Counted from the first letter of the stretch, positions 1-10,050 are shown. The stretch is DNA of 37,996 bases from Kiritimatiellia bacterium (GCA_016929905.1 JAFGHX010000320.1:1-37996); one strand, 5' to 3'. A program made the numbers and translations. Notes: generated by a model not told the origin, from the letters alone.

Positions 1-91
1 CATCCGCTGCCGTCCATTCATCCGCTGGACTCAACGCTCCATCCGCTGCCGTCCATTCATCCGCTGGACTCAACGCTCCATCCGCTGGAGG
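1..91. repeat. 39-bp tandem repeat, two full copies plus a partial
   Basis: Positions 1-39 are repeated exactly at 40-78, and a third copy begins at 79 and diverges after about 10 bases. The unit contains CATCCGCTG twice, so it has internal sub-repeats. It lies just beyond the 3' end of the large leftward gene and is cut by the window edge, so the copy number is unknown. No inverted repeat strong enough to call a terminator was seen. Confidence 0.85.
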
Positions 92-95
92 ACGC

Positions 96-3000
96 TCAGT
101 CCTCGAGCCAGACTCTCGCGCGGTAATAGGTGGCGGCCTGCGGGCTTGTGTTGGTATAGGCGACGGGCTGGCCGGCGCCGACGATATCGGCGTAGCCCGT
201 TGGGGCCTGCCAGAGGTCGCTGTTCATAGCCGCACGTTCCTCGAGCGCGTAGTGGCGGCTCTTGCCTTCGTAGCCGGCGCCGCTCGCCGCCACGGTGGGG
301 AAGGAAGCGATAATGTTCCCGTTGTGGAAGCCGAGTTCCACGGCGAGGAACTTGGCGATGTCGTCGGGGTCGGTGCCGGCGATGTATTCCTCAAGGTTCG
401 AGACGCCGTCGCCGTCGGTGTCGTCAGTCGCCGTGCCGCCGGTCCCGCCGAGTTGCCCCGTCTCCCACGCGTCCGGCAGGCGATCCTGATCGGGGTCTTC
501 GGCCGCGGGGAGTTGGACTTCCGTCGCCGACAGGGCAAGATCGAATAACAGGTCGCCGCTGTCGAGCGAACGATTGAAGACCTGGACGGCAACGACGTTC
601 GCGCCCGCGCGCAGGACGGGCATATCGGCGCCGCTGAAGCCGGCTGTCATGTTCGCGCGCAGGTTATCGGCGGCGACCCCGTCGAAGGTGAGGCCGGCGC
701 CCGGCTCGCCAGCCACATTGACGCGTGCGAGTTCTTCGCCGTTGAGCCACAGGACGAACCCATCGTCATAATCGGCGTCCACGCTCAAGGTGTTGACAGC
801 CGCCGGGTCCAGGACCTGGAATTCGGCGCGCAGGAAGACGCAGGAGTAGCTGTTCTGCATGTCGCCGAGTTCCGTGTTCACGCCGGACCCGAAGCCGATC
901 GGGGCGGGGCCGGAGCTCCAGCCGGAATCGTCATAGCCGACGGCGCGCCAGGCCGCCGCGGGGCTGGACGCTTCGGCCGTCCCTTTCCGATACCGCCAGG
1001 TCGCGCCTTTGGCGATCCGCTCGACGGGCGCCTGGCCGGCCACATATTCGATGTGCAGCAACGCGGCGCCTGTCGGCTCGCCTTCGTAGGCCTCGGCGAC
1101 GCGTTCGCCGCTGCCGGTTACGATCACGGCCACGGCGTTGCCGCTGCTCCACCCCGAACGGTTGACGACCTCCTGGATCACGGCGGCAAGATCGGGTGTG
1201 CGCTGGTCCGGGCCGGCGGCCCCGGCGGTCCCCCACCCCGGCGGGCTCCAGGAAACGGACGCGGAGGTCGTGCCCCGAGCGCTCACATTCCAGGCATCGG
1301 TGGTGAAGGCGGCGGCATTGTCGGCGGCCTGCGCGCGAACCGTCAAAGACACAGCCGCCGATGGCGTCTCGTCCACCTGGAACTGCACGTAGGCGGACTG
1401 AATGACGGCGCCGCGCGGCACGGTCACGCCCGAGAAGCGCAGGCCGACAGTCTGGTTCACAGCATTGTCATCGACCAGCTCGATATCGCTGCTGTCGACG
1501 TAGACAGTGCCGCTCGAATTCTCCTCCACATCATCCATGCCGCCGGCGATCCGGATATCCAGACGGGTCGGCCCGGTTCCGGGCCGCTGCGCCTTGAGCA
1601 TGACGGCGTTGGCGTAAAAACGGGTGGCGCTGTCCGACAGGGTCACCGAGAAGTCCCCGTCCGCGCCCGGGTCAATCTCAGTGTAACGGGTCACGTACCC
1701 ATTCTGCGTATTGTTCCCGTTGCAGATGACCGTCGTGTCGTCCGCAGCCGCGGTTGTCGAGATGGTTGCACCCGCCGAACTGGCGTTGGCAAACCCGGCC
1801 GCGTCGGAAATCACCGCCCTGGTCGTGCGGTCGGTGTATGCGGAATTCCCCCGGTTGCCGTACAGCACGAATTCGTATTCGAGACTCGGGTCCAGCCCGC
1901 TTACGGTGAGAATCAGGTCCGGCCCATAGTTGATCAAGCCGGCGCCGTCCACCTTGCCGTTGAACACCTCGTATGCATCCGTGCCTGAAGCCGGATGCAC
2001 GCCCTGGTCCGTCTGCGGGCCGCCCCCGCCGGTGACGCTGAGCGTAACGGGTACGGTGCTGCCCGAGTTGTAGTCGACCAACTGCCCCGATTCGCCCTGC
2101 GTCAAGGTGGTGATATTGGCCGAAATCTGGCCACTCGCCCAGCAGAGATCATTGTAGGCCTCGAACAGCGAGTCGTTGTCACTGATCGTATAGGTGTGCG
2201 TCGCGCGGCTGCCCAAGGTGGCGTTGGACGGGCTCGAAAGCGTCACCACGACGGTCTCGCTCCCCTCCTCCGCGTCATCGTCGATGACGGTGAGCGATAG
2301 GCTCTTGCTCGTCTGGCCGGCGGCGAAGTTGAGCGTGCCGGAGGCCAGCGTGTAGTCCGCACCCGAACTGGCCGAACCGCCGGTCGCCGCGTAGTTGACG
2401 GTGATCGTCTGGCTCGAGGTGCCGGAAAGATTCACCGTCAGACTTGCCGGCGAGACGCTTTCGCTACCGCTGGAACTGGACGCAGCGAACTGCACGGAAG
2501 GCACGGGCGTCGCGGCACTCGCCGTGGACGAGTAGGCGGAGTGGCCGGAGCCGTTGTAGGCCCGGACCCGGTAGTAGTACGTCGTGCCCGGGGCCAATCC
2601 GGTGTCCGCATGCGTCACGACGTCGCCCCCCACCGTGCCGATCTGGAGCCACGAGGACGAACCGTTCGGGCTGCGCTCGATCTTGAACCCATCCTCGTTG
2701 CCACTGTTGTCCGTCCAACTCAGATTGATTCGCGTAGTGGATGAGGCGCTCGCGCCCAGACTGCTCGGCGCGGCGGGCGGGCCTTCCTGCGTGGTGGCAT
2801 CCGCGACGTTCGAGTAGTCCGAACTGCCGTCGCCGTTGTAGGCCTTGATCTGGTAATAGAACTGCGTGCCGGCCGGAAGTCCCGTATCGCCGAAGGTTGT
2901 GACGTTCGCGCCGGTCGTGGCCACGCGGACCCAGTCGGACGCGCCGCTCTGGCGCCGGTCGAGTTTGAACCCGGTCTCGTTGTTGCTGTTGTCTTGCCAG

Positions 3001-6000
3001 GAGACGTTGATCCGGGTCTGCGAAGCGGCCGATGCGGTCAGGTTGCTCGGTTTGGCCGGAATGTCGAGCTGGACCGTCTCGGCGCCGTACGACAATTCCA
3101 TATCGATGAACAAATCGCTGCTGGTCGCCCCGGACTGATGCAGCTCCACGGCCAGCACGTTTCGCCCCTTGACGAACCGGGTCTTGTAGCTGAGCAGGTC
3201 GACAGGTTCGAAGCCGGCCGCGTCGTGACTCGCCGCTGTCGTGTCGTAGGTGACGGTACCCGACAGCCCCTTGCGGGCCACTTCCTGGCCGTTGACGTAA
3301 GCGATGAATCCGTCGTCGTACCGGGCGCGGAGCGTCAGGTTCGTGATCTGAGCCGGTTCAGCGCCGAGTGTGAACGTCTTGCGGAAATAGGTCGTGATGT
3401 GCTTGTTCTCGGGGTTGTCGCCGTAGGCAACCTCCGTGTCGATCTCAAGATGCCCGTAGCCGAGCGGCGCGTTGCCGTCTTGCCAGCTCGCGTCGTCGTG
3501 GGCTGCGCTGCGCCACGCCGTGCCCAGGTCGATCCCTGTGTCGTGGTATTTCCACCCGGCGGTTTGCGAGACGAGCCCGCCGGAATTCGGCGCGCCGGGC
3601 GTACCGCCGGCGCTGAGGCTGGCCGCCCAGTTGGCCGGGTCGTTGCCGTAGCCGGCGGCATCCTGACGTTCGAGGGAGGGGCCGTCGCCGTCCGCGATCT
3701 CGGGCCACGGGCTGTTGTCGTTGTAGTTCACGCGGTCCACGAGGAGCCAGGGGATACCGTCCGGGTCCGGGGCGTCGGGCCGCCACAACTTGAGGCTTTC
3801 CCCGCCGTTGCCCAGCCGGCCGGCGTAGGGGCCGAAGACCTGGATGGACGAAGAGACTCCATACCGGCTGCGGAAGGTGGCCGCGTTGGTGGCGGCCACG
3901 AGCAGGTATTCGCCCGGGGCCAGTTCGGTGCCGGTCGGGAACGCGTAGTTGACCGCTGCGGACAGCTTCCAGGTATTGGCCGGGTTCGCCGCATCGTAGA
4001 GCTTCACGGTGCTGTCGCTGATGTTGAGCAGTTCGACGAATTCGTCATCGGCGGCCGGGGGATGATACATGACTTCATTGATGACCACGGGGCCGACCGC
4101 AGGTTGGGCATTGGCGCCGCCCAACGTGTTGGACACGCTTTGCGCCACGAAATCGGCTGTGCCGTCGCTCGTGACGTACCGGCCGAAGGCGATGCCGTTG
4201 GCCGCCCCGCCGAACCGCGCCTCGGCCAGATACTGCAGATTGCCGCTTGCGTCCCATTTCGTGAGGTAGAGTTCGTCGCCGTGCGAATCCAAGGCAAAGC
4301 AGGACGGACTGCCCGGGTTGCTGTTGAAATCGGATTCGTCAAACACAACGTAGCCGCCGGCCGGCAGCGTGGTGGCGGGGATCTGGAACTTCTTGTAGTC
4401 GGTAACGGTATCGCTGAGGTACCAGCCGCCGATACTCACGCCGGCCTCGCCGGCGTTGTGCAGTTCGATCGCGTCCACCTGCGGCAGGTCGGTGTGGGTG
4501 AGGGCTTCGTTGACGAGGACGCGGTAGGGCGCGCCGTCGTCATAGCCGGGCGAGCCGCCGATCAGGTTGCTCGCACGCCATTTCGCGGGGTCGTCCTGGT
4601 CGCCGTCCGAGTCGACAGGCACGAGCGAGTAGCCGTCGCCGTCGGCGGTCTGGGGCCAGGGGTCCTTGTCGTTGTACCGCACGGAGGTTACGGTGCGGCC
4701 CTCGTTGTCGAGCAGCGCGAGGCGTTCGCCGCCGTTGTCGAGCCTGCCGAAGTACTGGCCGAACACCGAGACGCCGGGATGCCGGCCGGAGAACGCCGCC
4801 TGGTTCTGCACGAGGACGAGCGATTGCCCGGCAGCCAGATCGGTTCCGGGCGGGAACGTGTAGGTGATCCCCTTGAAGGCCATCTCGGAGAGGCCGCGCG
4901 TGGAGGTGCCGGTGTTGGTGATCTCGACGAACTCGTAGTCGCTGCCGCCGAGCGGGTTGTACATGATCTCCGTGATCCGGATCTTGCTGTAGTGGGCGGT
5001 GTAGTTGAAGGTGGCCTCATGCACGCCGCTCCAGGTCGCGTTCGTCTTCCAGATCCGCGCCTTCACATGGGTCGTGCGAGACAACGTGATGGGGCCGGTG
5101 TATTCGAGGGCGGTCGGCAGGCGGGTCCCGCCGGGTTTGCGCGGGTCCGAGCCGTCCAGCGTGTAGTAGATCGGGTTGCTGACCGCCTTGGACATCGTCA
5201 GCCGGAACCCCGCCGTCATGGCGCCGCCGTGCTGCTGGAAGGACGGCGGCTGAAAGCCGGGATAGATCCCGTGCGTCTGCAGAGCCGTGTTCAGTTCGGC
5301 CACGTTCCCGCTCATGAATCCGCGGATCTGCGCGACGATCGCCTGCCAATGCGAGCGTTTCCAGAGATACGTCTCGTAGTTCGGCGGGCCGGCGGCCGGG
5401 CGTGCAACGTTCACGACTTTCAGGTTGCCGTATCGGCCCCAGCGCGCGGACTCGCCGACGACGGCGCCGTCGACAAAGGCGCAGAGCGCGTCCCATCGCG
5501 CCTGCGAATTGGCCTCGGTGAGCGCGCCGCCGTTGTAGCAGTGGCGGTAGACGCTGTCGCACATCTCGGTCTTGAAGTTCGCGTTGCCCTTGATCGCACG
5601 CCACATCACCGAGACCTGCGCGCTGTTGGCCGAGGCATAGGCGCAGGTGCCCTGCAGCGCGGGATGAACCCAGGCGCCGTCGTTGGACCGCTGATAGCTG
5701 TGCCCGTAGTTCGCCTGGTTCAATTCGATCCAACTGTCCTCGCAGTCCCAGACGTAGTACTGCACGGGGCCCGGCGGGTTGACCCGGTTGCCGGCGTACC
5801 AGTTGTTGTTCGGCCAGTCGCCGCCGGCATTGTAACAGTAAAGCACCAGATAGTCGCAGAACTGGCGCATGTCCATGTAGTCGCCGACGATGCCGTAGTT
5901 GCTGTAGTTCGCGTGCAGGTAGTTGAAGCGACTGGGGTCGCCGGATATCGCTCCGCCGTGGTTGATGGCAAACCAGTCCTCCTTTTCCCCGCCGAAGTAC

Positions 6001-7529
6001 TCCGACGCCCATGACGCGTCGGTGCGCTCGGAGGGGTTGTACAGGCCCCAATACATGCCGTTGATGTACAGATGCACGAATGTGCCGCGCGAGCCGGCGC
6101 CCGACATGGCCGTCTGCGAGTCGCGTGCCCACTGGTCCGTGAGATAGGAACCGCGCTCGTAGAAGGGCGGCATCGGGCCGCCCCCGAGCCAGTCGTTACC
6201 GCCGGCGCGCAGGATGATCCGGTCGAACTTCTCCGTCGCGGTATCGGCGTGGTGCACGGCGGTTTCGAAGAACGGATAGCGCAGCTTGGTGGGGCCATAC
6301 TCACTGGTGAAAAGCAGCTTGAACGAGCGTTTCCGGCCGCAGTGGCTGTGCGGCCGGATCGCACAGTCGATCTGAAACCCCTCGAAATCGCCGGGGGTGC
6401 CGGGCGGATAGATCAGTTCGGCCGAGCAGGCGCGGGTCCACGGCTCGGACGGTTCGCCGGAGAGGCGGTTGCGGTAGATGCCCGTCGCCGAGTGGAACAT
6501 GTCGTTCCTGTCCATGACCACCGAGAGTGTCGGGATCGCCTTCAGATCGTTCTTGATCCGATCCTTGTACGCGGTGCTGTTGACGATGTCCGGGTCCATG
6601 TTGTAGTCGGCGTCCATATCGGCAATGCCGTCGGTCACTGACCCCCAGACCGCCGGGTAGCCGGAGGGGCGGGTCTGGCCGAGCACGCTGTTGAGGAAGA
6701 TGTAGGTCTGGGTGTCGACGTCCGAGGGATCGTAGCCGCCCTTGTACGCGGCGGCCCGCAGGCAGGTGGTCTTCGCGATCTGGACCACGGCGTTCGTGCC
6801 CGCCGCCGTGCCCGTGCCGCTGGTGGGCGGCGCGCCGTCCGTGGTATACCGGATCGTCGCGCCGGCCGTCCGCGTGGAAATCGTCACGTAGAAGGACGCG
6901 TCGTAGAACCCGCGGTCGTGGCTGAACTTCGTGTCGCCCACACGCTTCTTCAGAATCAACTCGATATCGAATTTGCAGTCGCTGCTGTCCAGACCGGAAT
7001 TGAAAACCTGCACGGCCACCACATTCTCGCCGAGATCCAGATAGTCGTCGGGGTCGGGCAACTCGTATTCCTCGAAAATGCCTGACTCATGATCGCCGGA
7101 CGCCAGTGAGTCGTGCAGCGGTTCGTTGTCCGGCCCGTTCTCCTCCAGAACCCGTTCGCCGTTGATCCAGACGACGAACCCGTCGTCGTAGTCGACGTTG
7201 GCGAACAGGTGCGAGTCCGCATCGACGCCGGCCACCGTGAACGTTCGGCGCAGGAAGAAGGTGGAGTAGCGGCCCTGCATGTCGGTGAAGGTCGTGGCGA
7301 TGCTCGTCTCACCGTAGCCCAGAGGCCCCTGCCCCTTGATCCAGGCGCTGTCTTCGAAGTCGTACTCGCGCCACTCGCTGCGCGGGTCCGACGCCTCGGC
7401 CGTGCCCTTGCTGTAGCGCCAGGTGGAGCTCCTGGCAACAAGCGTCTGGGCCGTCGCGGCCCCCGCCAGAAGCAGGATCAATCCTGAGAGCAAGCTCGTC
7501 CGTGCAGTCGTTGCGTGTCGTCTGATCAT
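96..7529 (-). CDS. Giant secreted CotH-kinase-like multidomain protein
   Basis: 2477 residues, with an Sec signal peptide (RR-rich start, hydrophobic LLSGLILLLAGAATA, cleavage near residue 27). Approximate domains in order: galactose-binding-like jellyroll 35-195; chitobiase-C-like 200-270; CotH kinase-like 330-750, with conserved-looking stretches LYINGMYWGLYNPSE (about 491) and VWDCEDSW (about 593, plausible metal-binding acidic residues); second chitobiase-C-like 770-846; three lamin-tail domains 848-986, 1000-1126 and 1146-1296; second jellyroll 1322-1455; two fibronectin-III 1490-1680; Calx-beta 1675-1775; an adhesin/CBM-like domain about 1990-2160; third jellyroll 2170-2330; thrombospondin-type-3-like Asp-rich repeats 2346-2386. 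CotH proteins of other bacteria are atypical protein kinases; a surface or extracellular matrix role here is inference. SD GAGGAGA precedes the ATG at 7529. No sorting signal is evident at the C terminus. Confidence 0.9.
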   Translation of the reverse strand: MIRRHATTARTSLLSGLILLLAGAATAQTLVARSSTWRYSKGTAEASDPRSEWREYDFEDSAWIKGQGPLGYGETSIATTFTDMQGRYSTFFLRRTFTVAGVDADSHLFANVDYDDGFVVWINGERVLEENGPDNEPLHDSLASGDHESGIFEEYELPDPDDYLDLGENVVAVQVFNSGLDSSDCKFDIELILKKRVGDTKFSHDRGFYDASFYVTISTRTAGATIRYTTDGAPPTSGTGTAAGTNAVVQIAKTTCLRAAAYKGGYDPSDVDTQTYIFLNSVLGQTRPSGYPAVWGSVTDGIADMDADYNMDPDIVNSTAYKDRIKNDLKAIPTLSVVMDRNDMFHSATGIYRNRLSGEPSEPWTRACSAELIYPPGTPGDFEGFQIDCAIRPHSHCGRKRSFKLLFTSEYGPTKLRYPFFETAVHHADTATEKFDRIILRAGGNDWLGGGPMPPFYERGSYLTDQWARDSQTAMSGAGSRGTFVHLYINGMYWGLYNPSERTDASWASEYFGGEKEDWFAINHGGAISGDPSRFNYLHANYSNYGIVGDYMDMRQFCDYLVLYCYNAGGDWPNNNWYAGNRVNPPGPVQYYVWDCEDSWIELNQANYGHSYQRSNDGAWVHPALQGTCAYASANSAQVSVMWRAIKGNANFKTEMCDSVYRHCYNGGALTEANSQARWDALCAFVDGAVVGESARWGRYGNLKVVNVARPAAGPPNYETYLWKRSHWQAIVAQIRGFMSGNVAELNTALQTHGIYPGFQPPSFQQHGGAMTAGFRLTMSKAVSNPIYYTLDGSDPRKPGGTRLPTALEYTGPITLSRTTHVKARIWKTNATWSGVHEATFNYTAHYSKIRITEIMYNPLGGSDYEFVEITNTGTSTRGLSEMAFKGITYTFPPGTDLAAGQSLVLVQNQAAFSGRHPGVSVFGQYFGRLDNGGERLALLDNEGRTVTSVRYNDKDPWPQTADGDGYSLVPVDSDGDQDDPAKWRASNLIGGSPGYDDGAPYRVLVNEALTHTDLPQVDAIELHNAGEAGVSIGGWYLSDTVTDYKKFQIPATTLPAGGYVVFDESDFNSNPGSPSCFALDSHGDELYLTKWDASGNLQYLAEARFGGAANGIAFGRYVTSDGTADFVAQSVSNTLGGANAQPAVGPVVINEVMYHPPAADDEFVELLNISDSTVKLYDAANPANTWKLSAAVNYAFPTGTELAPGEYLLVAATNAATFRSRYGVSSSIQVFGPYAGRLGNGGESLKLWRPDAPDPDGIPWLLVDRVNYNDNSPWPEIADGDGPSLERQDAAGYGNDPANWAASLSAGGTPGAPNSGGLVSQTAGWKYHDTGIDLGTAWRSAAHDDASWQDGNAPLGYGHLEIDTEVAYGDNPENKHITTYFRKTFTLGAEPAQITNLTLRARYDDGFIAYVNGQEVARKGLSGTVTYDTTAASHDAAGFEPVDLLSYKTRFVKGRNVLAVELHQSGATSSDLFIDMELSYGAETVQLDIPAKPSNLTASAASQTRINVSWQDNSNNETGFKLDRRQSGASDWVRVATTGANVTTFGDTGLPAGTQFYYQIKAYNGDGSSDYSNVADATTQEGPPAAPSSLGASASSTTRINLSWTDNSGNEDGFKIERSPNGSSSWLQIGTVGGDVVTHADTGLAPGTTYYYRVRAYNGSGHSAYSSTASAATPVPSVQFAASSSSGSESVSPASLTVNLSGTSSQTITVNYAATGGSASSGADYTLASGTLNFAAGQTSKSLSLTVIDDDAEEGSETVVVTLSSPSNATLGSRATHTYTISDNDSLFEAYNDLCWASGQISANITTLTQGESGQLVDYNSGSTVPVTLSVTGGGGPQTDQGVHPASGTDAYEVFNGKVDGAGLINYGPDLILTVSGLDPSLEYEFVLYGNRGNSAYTDRTTRAVISDAAGFANASSAGATISTTAAADDTTVICNGNNTQNGYVTRYTEIDPGADGDFSVTLSDSATRFYANAVMLKAQRPGTGPTRLDIRIAGGMDDVEENSSGTVYVDSSDIELVDDNAVNQTVGLRFSGVTVPRGAVIQSAYVQFQVDETPSAAVSLTVRAQAADNAAAFTTDAWNVSARGTTSASVSWSPPGWGTAGAAGPDQRTPDLAAVIQEVVNRSGWSSGNAVAVIVTGSGERVAEAYEGEPTGAALLHIEYVAGQAPVERIAKGATWRYRKGTAEASSPAAAWRAVGYDDSGWSSGPAPIGFGSGVNTELGDMQNSYSCVFLRAEFQVLDPAAVNTLSVDADYDDGFVLWLNGEELARVNVAGEPGAGLTFDGVAADNLRANMTAGFSGADMPVLRAGANVVAVQVFNRSLDSGDLLFDLALSATEVQLPAAEDPDQDRLPDAWETGQLGGTGGTATDDTDGDGVSNLEEYIAGTDPDDIAKFLAVELGFHNGNIIASFPTVAASGAGYEGKSRHYALEERAAMNSDLWQAPTGYADIVGAGQPVAYTNTSPQAATYYRARVWLED

Positions 7530-7689
7530 CGGGTCTCCTCGTCGGTTCGATTTACCACTTCGTTTTACAGCACAAATCGTGCCAAACCCAACTCATCTCA
7601 TCCGGGCTGCAGATCCCCGCCGCTCAGCTCCAGAAACCCCAATATCTTGTATTCCAAAGACACCCGCCACTCAGAATCCTTCTCATGTT

Positions 7690-9288
7690 TTAGAAACTGC
7701 GACGCGGGTATTCTGAAAACTGAGAACAGAGTTGATAAAGGGCGGCGATTTCCTGGTCGCTGAGGGCGCGGTCGTAGACGCGCACTTCGTCGATGCGGCC
7801 TGCGAACGGGCAGGAGACCTGCTCGACGGGGCGCCGGCCGATATGGACATTGAGCGGGCTGTCGTACTGCTGGTTGGGGATATCGTCGGTGCGGGTGCGG
7901 CTGAGTTGGCCATCGACGAAGATCTTGAGTGCGCGCCCGGGTTCGAACACGCCGGCCAGATGCACCCACGTGTTCCGTTTATGGAGCAACGGCTCGCTTT
8001 CGATGCTCAAGCACTTGTCGCGTTGGGGTCCGCGCGCGATCTGGAGCACGGCGGTTCCCCACTGCTCGAGGTTGAGGCTCCAGCCGCGCGGGTCGACGCC
8101 CTGTTTGTTGACGATTCGGCCGCCGGAGAACTCCTCGAAGAAGACCCATGCGGACAGGGTCATGGCGCCGGTCAGCCGGAGTTTGGGCGGGTTGCCGACA
8201 TCGACGCGATCGTTCTGGCCTCCGAATCGGAGCGCACGACCGAACCGTCCGTCGACACGCGCGGCGCCGTAGATTGTTCCGTGGTGTTCATTTCCGGAAT
8301 GATCGATCAGGACATCCCCGTCTGTCTCGTCGAACGGCCAGTAGGCGACGAGCCCCTTGCGCAAGTCAGCGGTGGCGGAGCGGGACATGACAAGGGTGGA
8401 GGCGGTCACGACGGCTTCGTAGCCGGGCCGGATCCGGATGGCTTCCCGGGTCTGATTGTTTCTCACGAGCAATTCGCCGTGCTGCAGTGCGATTCGCGAA
8501 GCATCCGGCGCGACGTGCATGCTGAACAGGGTCCCGAGCACCTGCACGTCGGCGTGGGTTGAGGAGAACAGGAGCGGAGGGCGCCCGTTGCGGGGCGCGA
8601 CATCAGCGGTGAGCACGCCGCTTTCCACGAACACGCGGCGGACGGCTGGCGAGCCGTTGGCCAGAAACTGCGCCGCGGTGCGTGGGCCGAGCCGCAGCTC
8701 GGCCATGCCGGGGCAGCGCACAACGGCGACGGCTTCCCGGCCGCTCGTGAGGAGCCTGTCGCCGGCCAGGATCGGCTCGCCGGGCGAAACGGTCCAGGTG
8801 CGTCCGGCCCGCGCGAGTCGGGCGGCGCCCTGGGCGCTCTGGAGCCTGCCGACGGCGACGCGGTGCGCGCCCGATCGTTGTCCGATTTGCCGCCACTGTT
8901 CGAAGAACAGCCAGCCGAATGCGAGCAGGATCGCGGCGGCGATGCCGGTGATCCGCCAGCCCCACGGCCGGACGCCGGCGGGTCGCAGGCGCCGCGCGCG
9001 GCCGGCCGGCAGGACAGGGCTGTGGGGGGCGGGCTCCGCCGGCTCAGCGGCCACGGTCGATTCGGCGTCGATCCGAGCCCAGACCCCGCGATTGAACGCC
9101 TCGCCCGGGTCCGGCAAACGGGCGGGTGCGTTGCTGCGAAGCGTCTTGCGGGTCGCCTTCAAGGCCCGGAGGCGGGTGGTGCAGTCTTCGCAATCGGCCA
9201 AGTGGCGCTCGATCGCCGCCCGTTGCCCGGCGGCGAGCGCATTTTCCAGCCAATCGGTGAGTTTTTCACGGACCTCGCGACAATTCAT
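7690..9288 (-). CDS. Transmembrane anti-sigma factor with FecR and LamG domains
   Basis: 532 residues. The N terminus is a zinc-finger anti-sigma motif (C3, then H29-x3-C33-x2-C36). After an Ala/Pro linker comes one membrane span (about 115-133, GIAAAILLAFGWLFF), then a FecR-like domain (about 140-310) and a C-terminal LamG/concanavalin-like domain (about 315-520, starting GLVAYWPFDETDG and ending in the typical GRIDEVRVYDRALSDQEI). The cytoplasmic finger should bind the ECF sigma factor encoded 74 bp upstream on the same strand, while FecR and LamG face the periplasm. A ligand-sensing role of LamG, probably for a glycan, is inferred. SD GGAGA lies just before the ATG. Confidence 0.9.
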   Translation of the reverse strand: MNCREVREKLTDWLENALAAGQRAAIERHLADCEDCTTRLRALKATRKTLRSNAPARLPDPGEAFNRGVWARIDAESTVAAEPAEPAPHSPVLPAGRARRLRPAGVRPWGWRITGIAAAILLAFGWLFFEQWRQIGQRSGAHRVAVGRLQSAQGAARLARAGRTWTVSPGEPILAGDRLLTSGREAVAVVRCPGMAELRLGPRTAAQFLANGSPAVRRVFVESGVLTADVAPRNGRPPLLFSSTHADVQVLGTLFSMHVAPDASRIALQHGELLVRNNQTREAIRIRPGYEAVVTASTLVMSRSATADLRKGLVAYWPFDETDGDVLIDHSGNEHHGTIYGAARVDGRFGRALRFGGQNDRVDVGNPPKLRLTGAMTLSAWVFFEEFSGGRIVNKQGVDPRGWSLNLEQWGTAVLQIARGPQRDKCLSIESEPLLHKRNTWVHLAGVFEPGRALKIFVDGQLSRTRTDDIPNQQYDSPLNVHIGRRPVEQVSCPFAGRIDEVRVYDRALSDQEIAALYQLCSQFSEYPRRSF

Positions 9289-9362
9289 GGCCGTCTCCTA
9301 TCCTTATAACTGATGAAAAGCCGGTTTATTAATGTGAGGTCCACGATGCCGCGCGGACACGA

Positions 9363-9941
9363 TCAGCCGAGCCTGTCGCGGAGTGCGCTGAGCGCCTGGT
9401 GCAGGATCACGCCGGCGTAGTTGACCGTGATGTCCAGGGCGGCGGCGATCTCCTTGTAGGACATGTCCTGGAAGTAGCGCAGGCGCAGGGCTTCCTGCTG
9501 GCGTTCGGGCAGCGTGCCGAGCGCGGCGCGAAGGCGGGCGGCGTCTTCTTCGCGGCTGAGCGCATCACCGGCCACGGAATCGGCTGCGCCCCGGGCCTCC
9601 GCCTCGCTGATGTCCGCCAGCGGCACGATACGGCGTTCGCGACTGCGGTGCGTGAGACAGGCATTCCGGACAATTCTGGCCAGCAGCCCGCGGGCCGCGG
9701 CTTTCGGCTCGTAGCGGGGCAACATACCGTACAGCCGCACAAAGCCGTCCTGGGCAAAGTCTCGAGCGAGGTCCGGGTCGTCCAAGTAGCTGTTGGCCAG
9801 ATTCACGGCGAACGCGCGGTGCCGCGTGACGAACAGATCGAACGCCAGCCGCCCGGCCTCGGATGCGGGCGCACGCTTAGCGCGTTCGAGAAGCTGTTCG
9901 TCCGTTTCGTGTGCCAGACGATCTCTATCGGATTGCCGCAT
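9363..9941 (-). CDS. ECF-family RNA polymerase sigma factor
   Basis: 192 residues, a typical ECF length. Region 2 is visible in the first half (DLFVTRHRAFAVNLANSYL then DPDLARDFAQDGFVRLYGML). Region 4 is the C-terminal HTH (LPERQQEALRLRYFQDMSY, KEIAAALDI). It is first in an apparent two-gene unit with the anti-sigma/FecR/LamG gene, the usual sigma/anti-sigma arrangement. AGAGG lies very close to the ATG, so a slightly downstream start cannot be excluded. Target promoters are not identifiable here. Confidence 0.92.
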   Translation of the reverse strand: MRQSDRDRLAHETDEQLLERAKRAPASEAGRLAFDLFVTRHRAFAVNLANSYLDDPDLARDFAQDGFVRLYGMLPRYEPKAAARGLLARIVRNACLTHRSRERRIVPLADISEAEARGAADSVAGDALSREEDAARLRAALGTLPERQQEALRLRYFQDMSYKEIAAALDITVNYAGVILHQALSALRDRLG

Positions 9942-9992
9942 GGCCTCTGTGTTCCATCCTCACACCCCGCGGTCCACAACGCAAGGTGTTCT

Positions 9993-10021
9993 ATGGTTGT
10001 TGAAGGGCGATGGAATGTCAA
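9993..10021 (-). promoter_or_regulatory. Candidate sigma-70-like promoter for the ECF sigma gene
   Basis: On the minus strand a perfect TTGACA (10016-10021) is followed after 17 bases by AACCAT (9993-9998), about 50 bp upstream of the sigma gene start. The -10 match is weak, so this is tentative. Confidence 0.35.
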
Positions 10022-10050
10022 AGCCAAAGGCAGAACCTGGTTTGTAGTCA

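Noticed and set aside
1053..6014. Long plus-strand frames (for example 1053-1988 and 2994-6014) opposite the giant gene
   Set aside because: They are antisense to a continuous multidomain protein with a signal peptide and recognisable domains. They have Arg/Val/Gly-rich shadow composition and arise from the high GC content.
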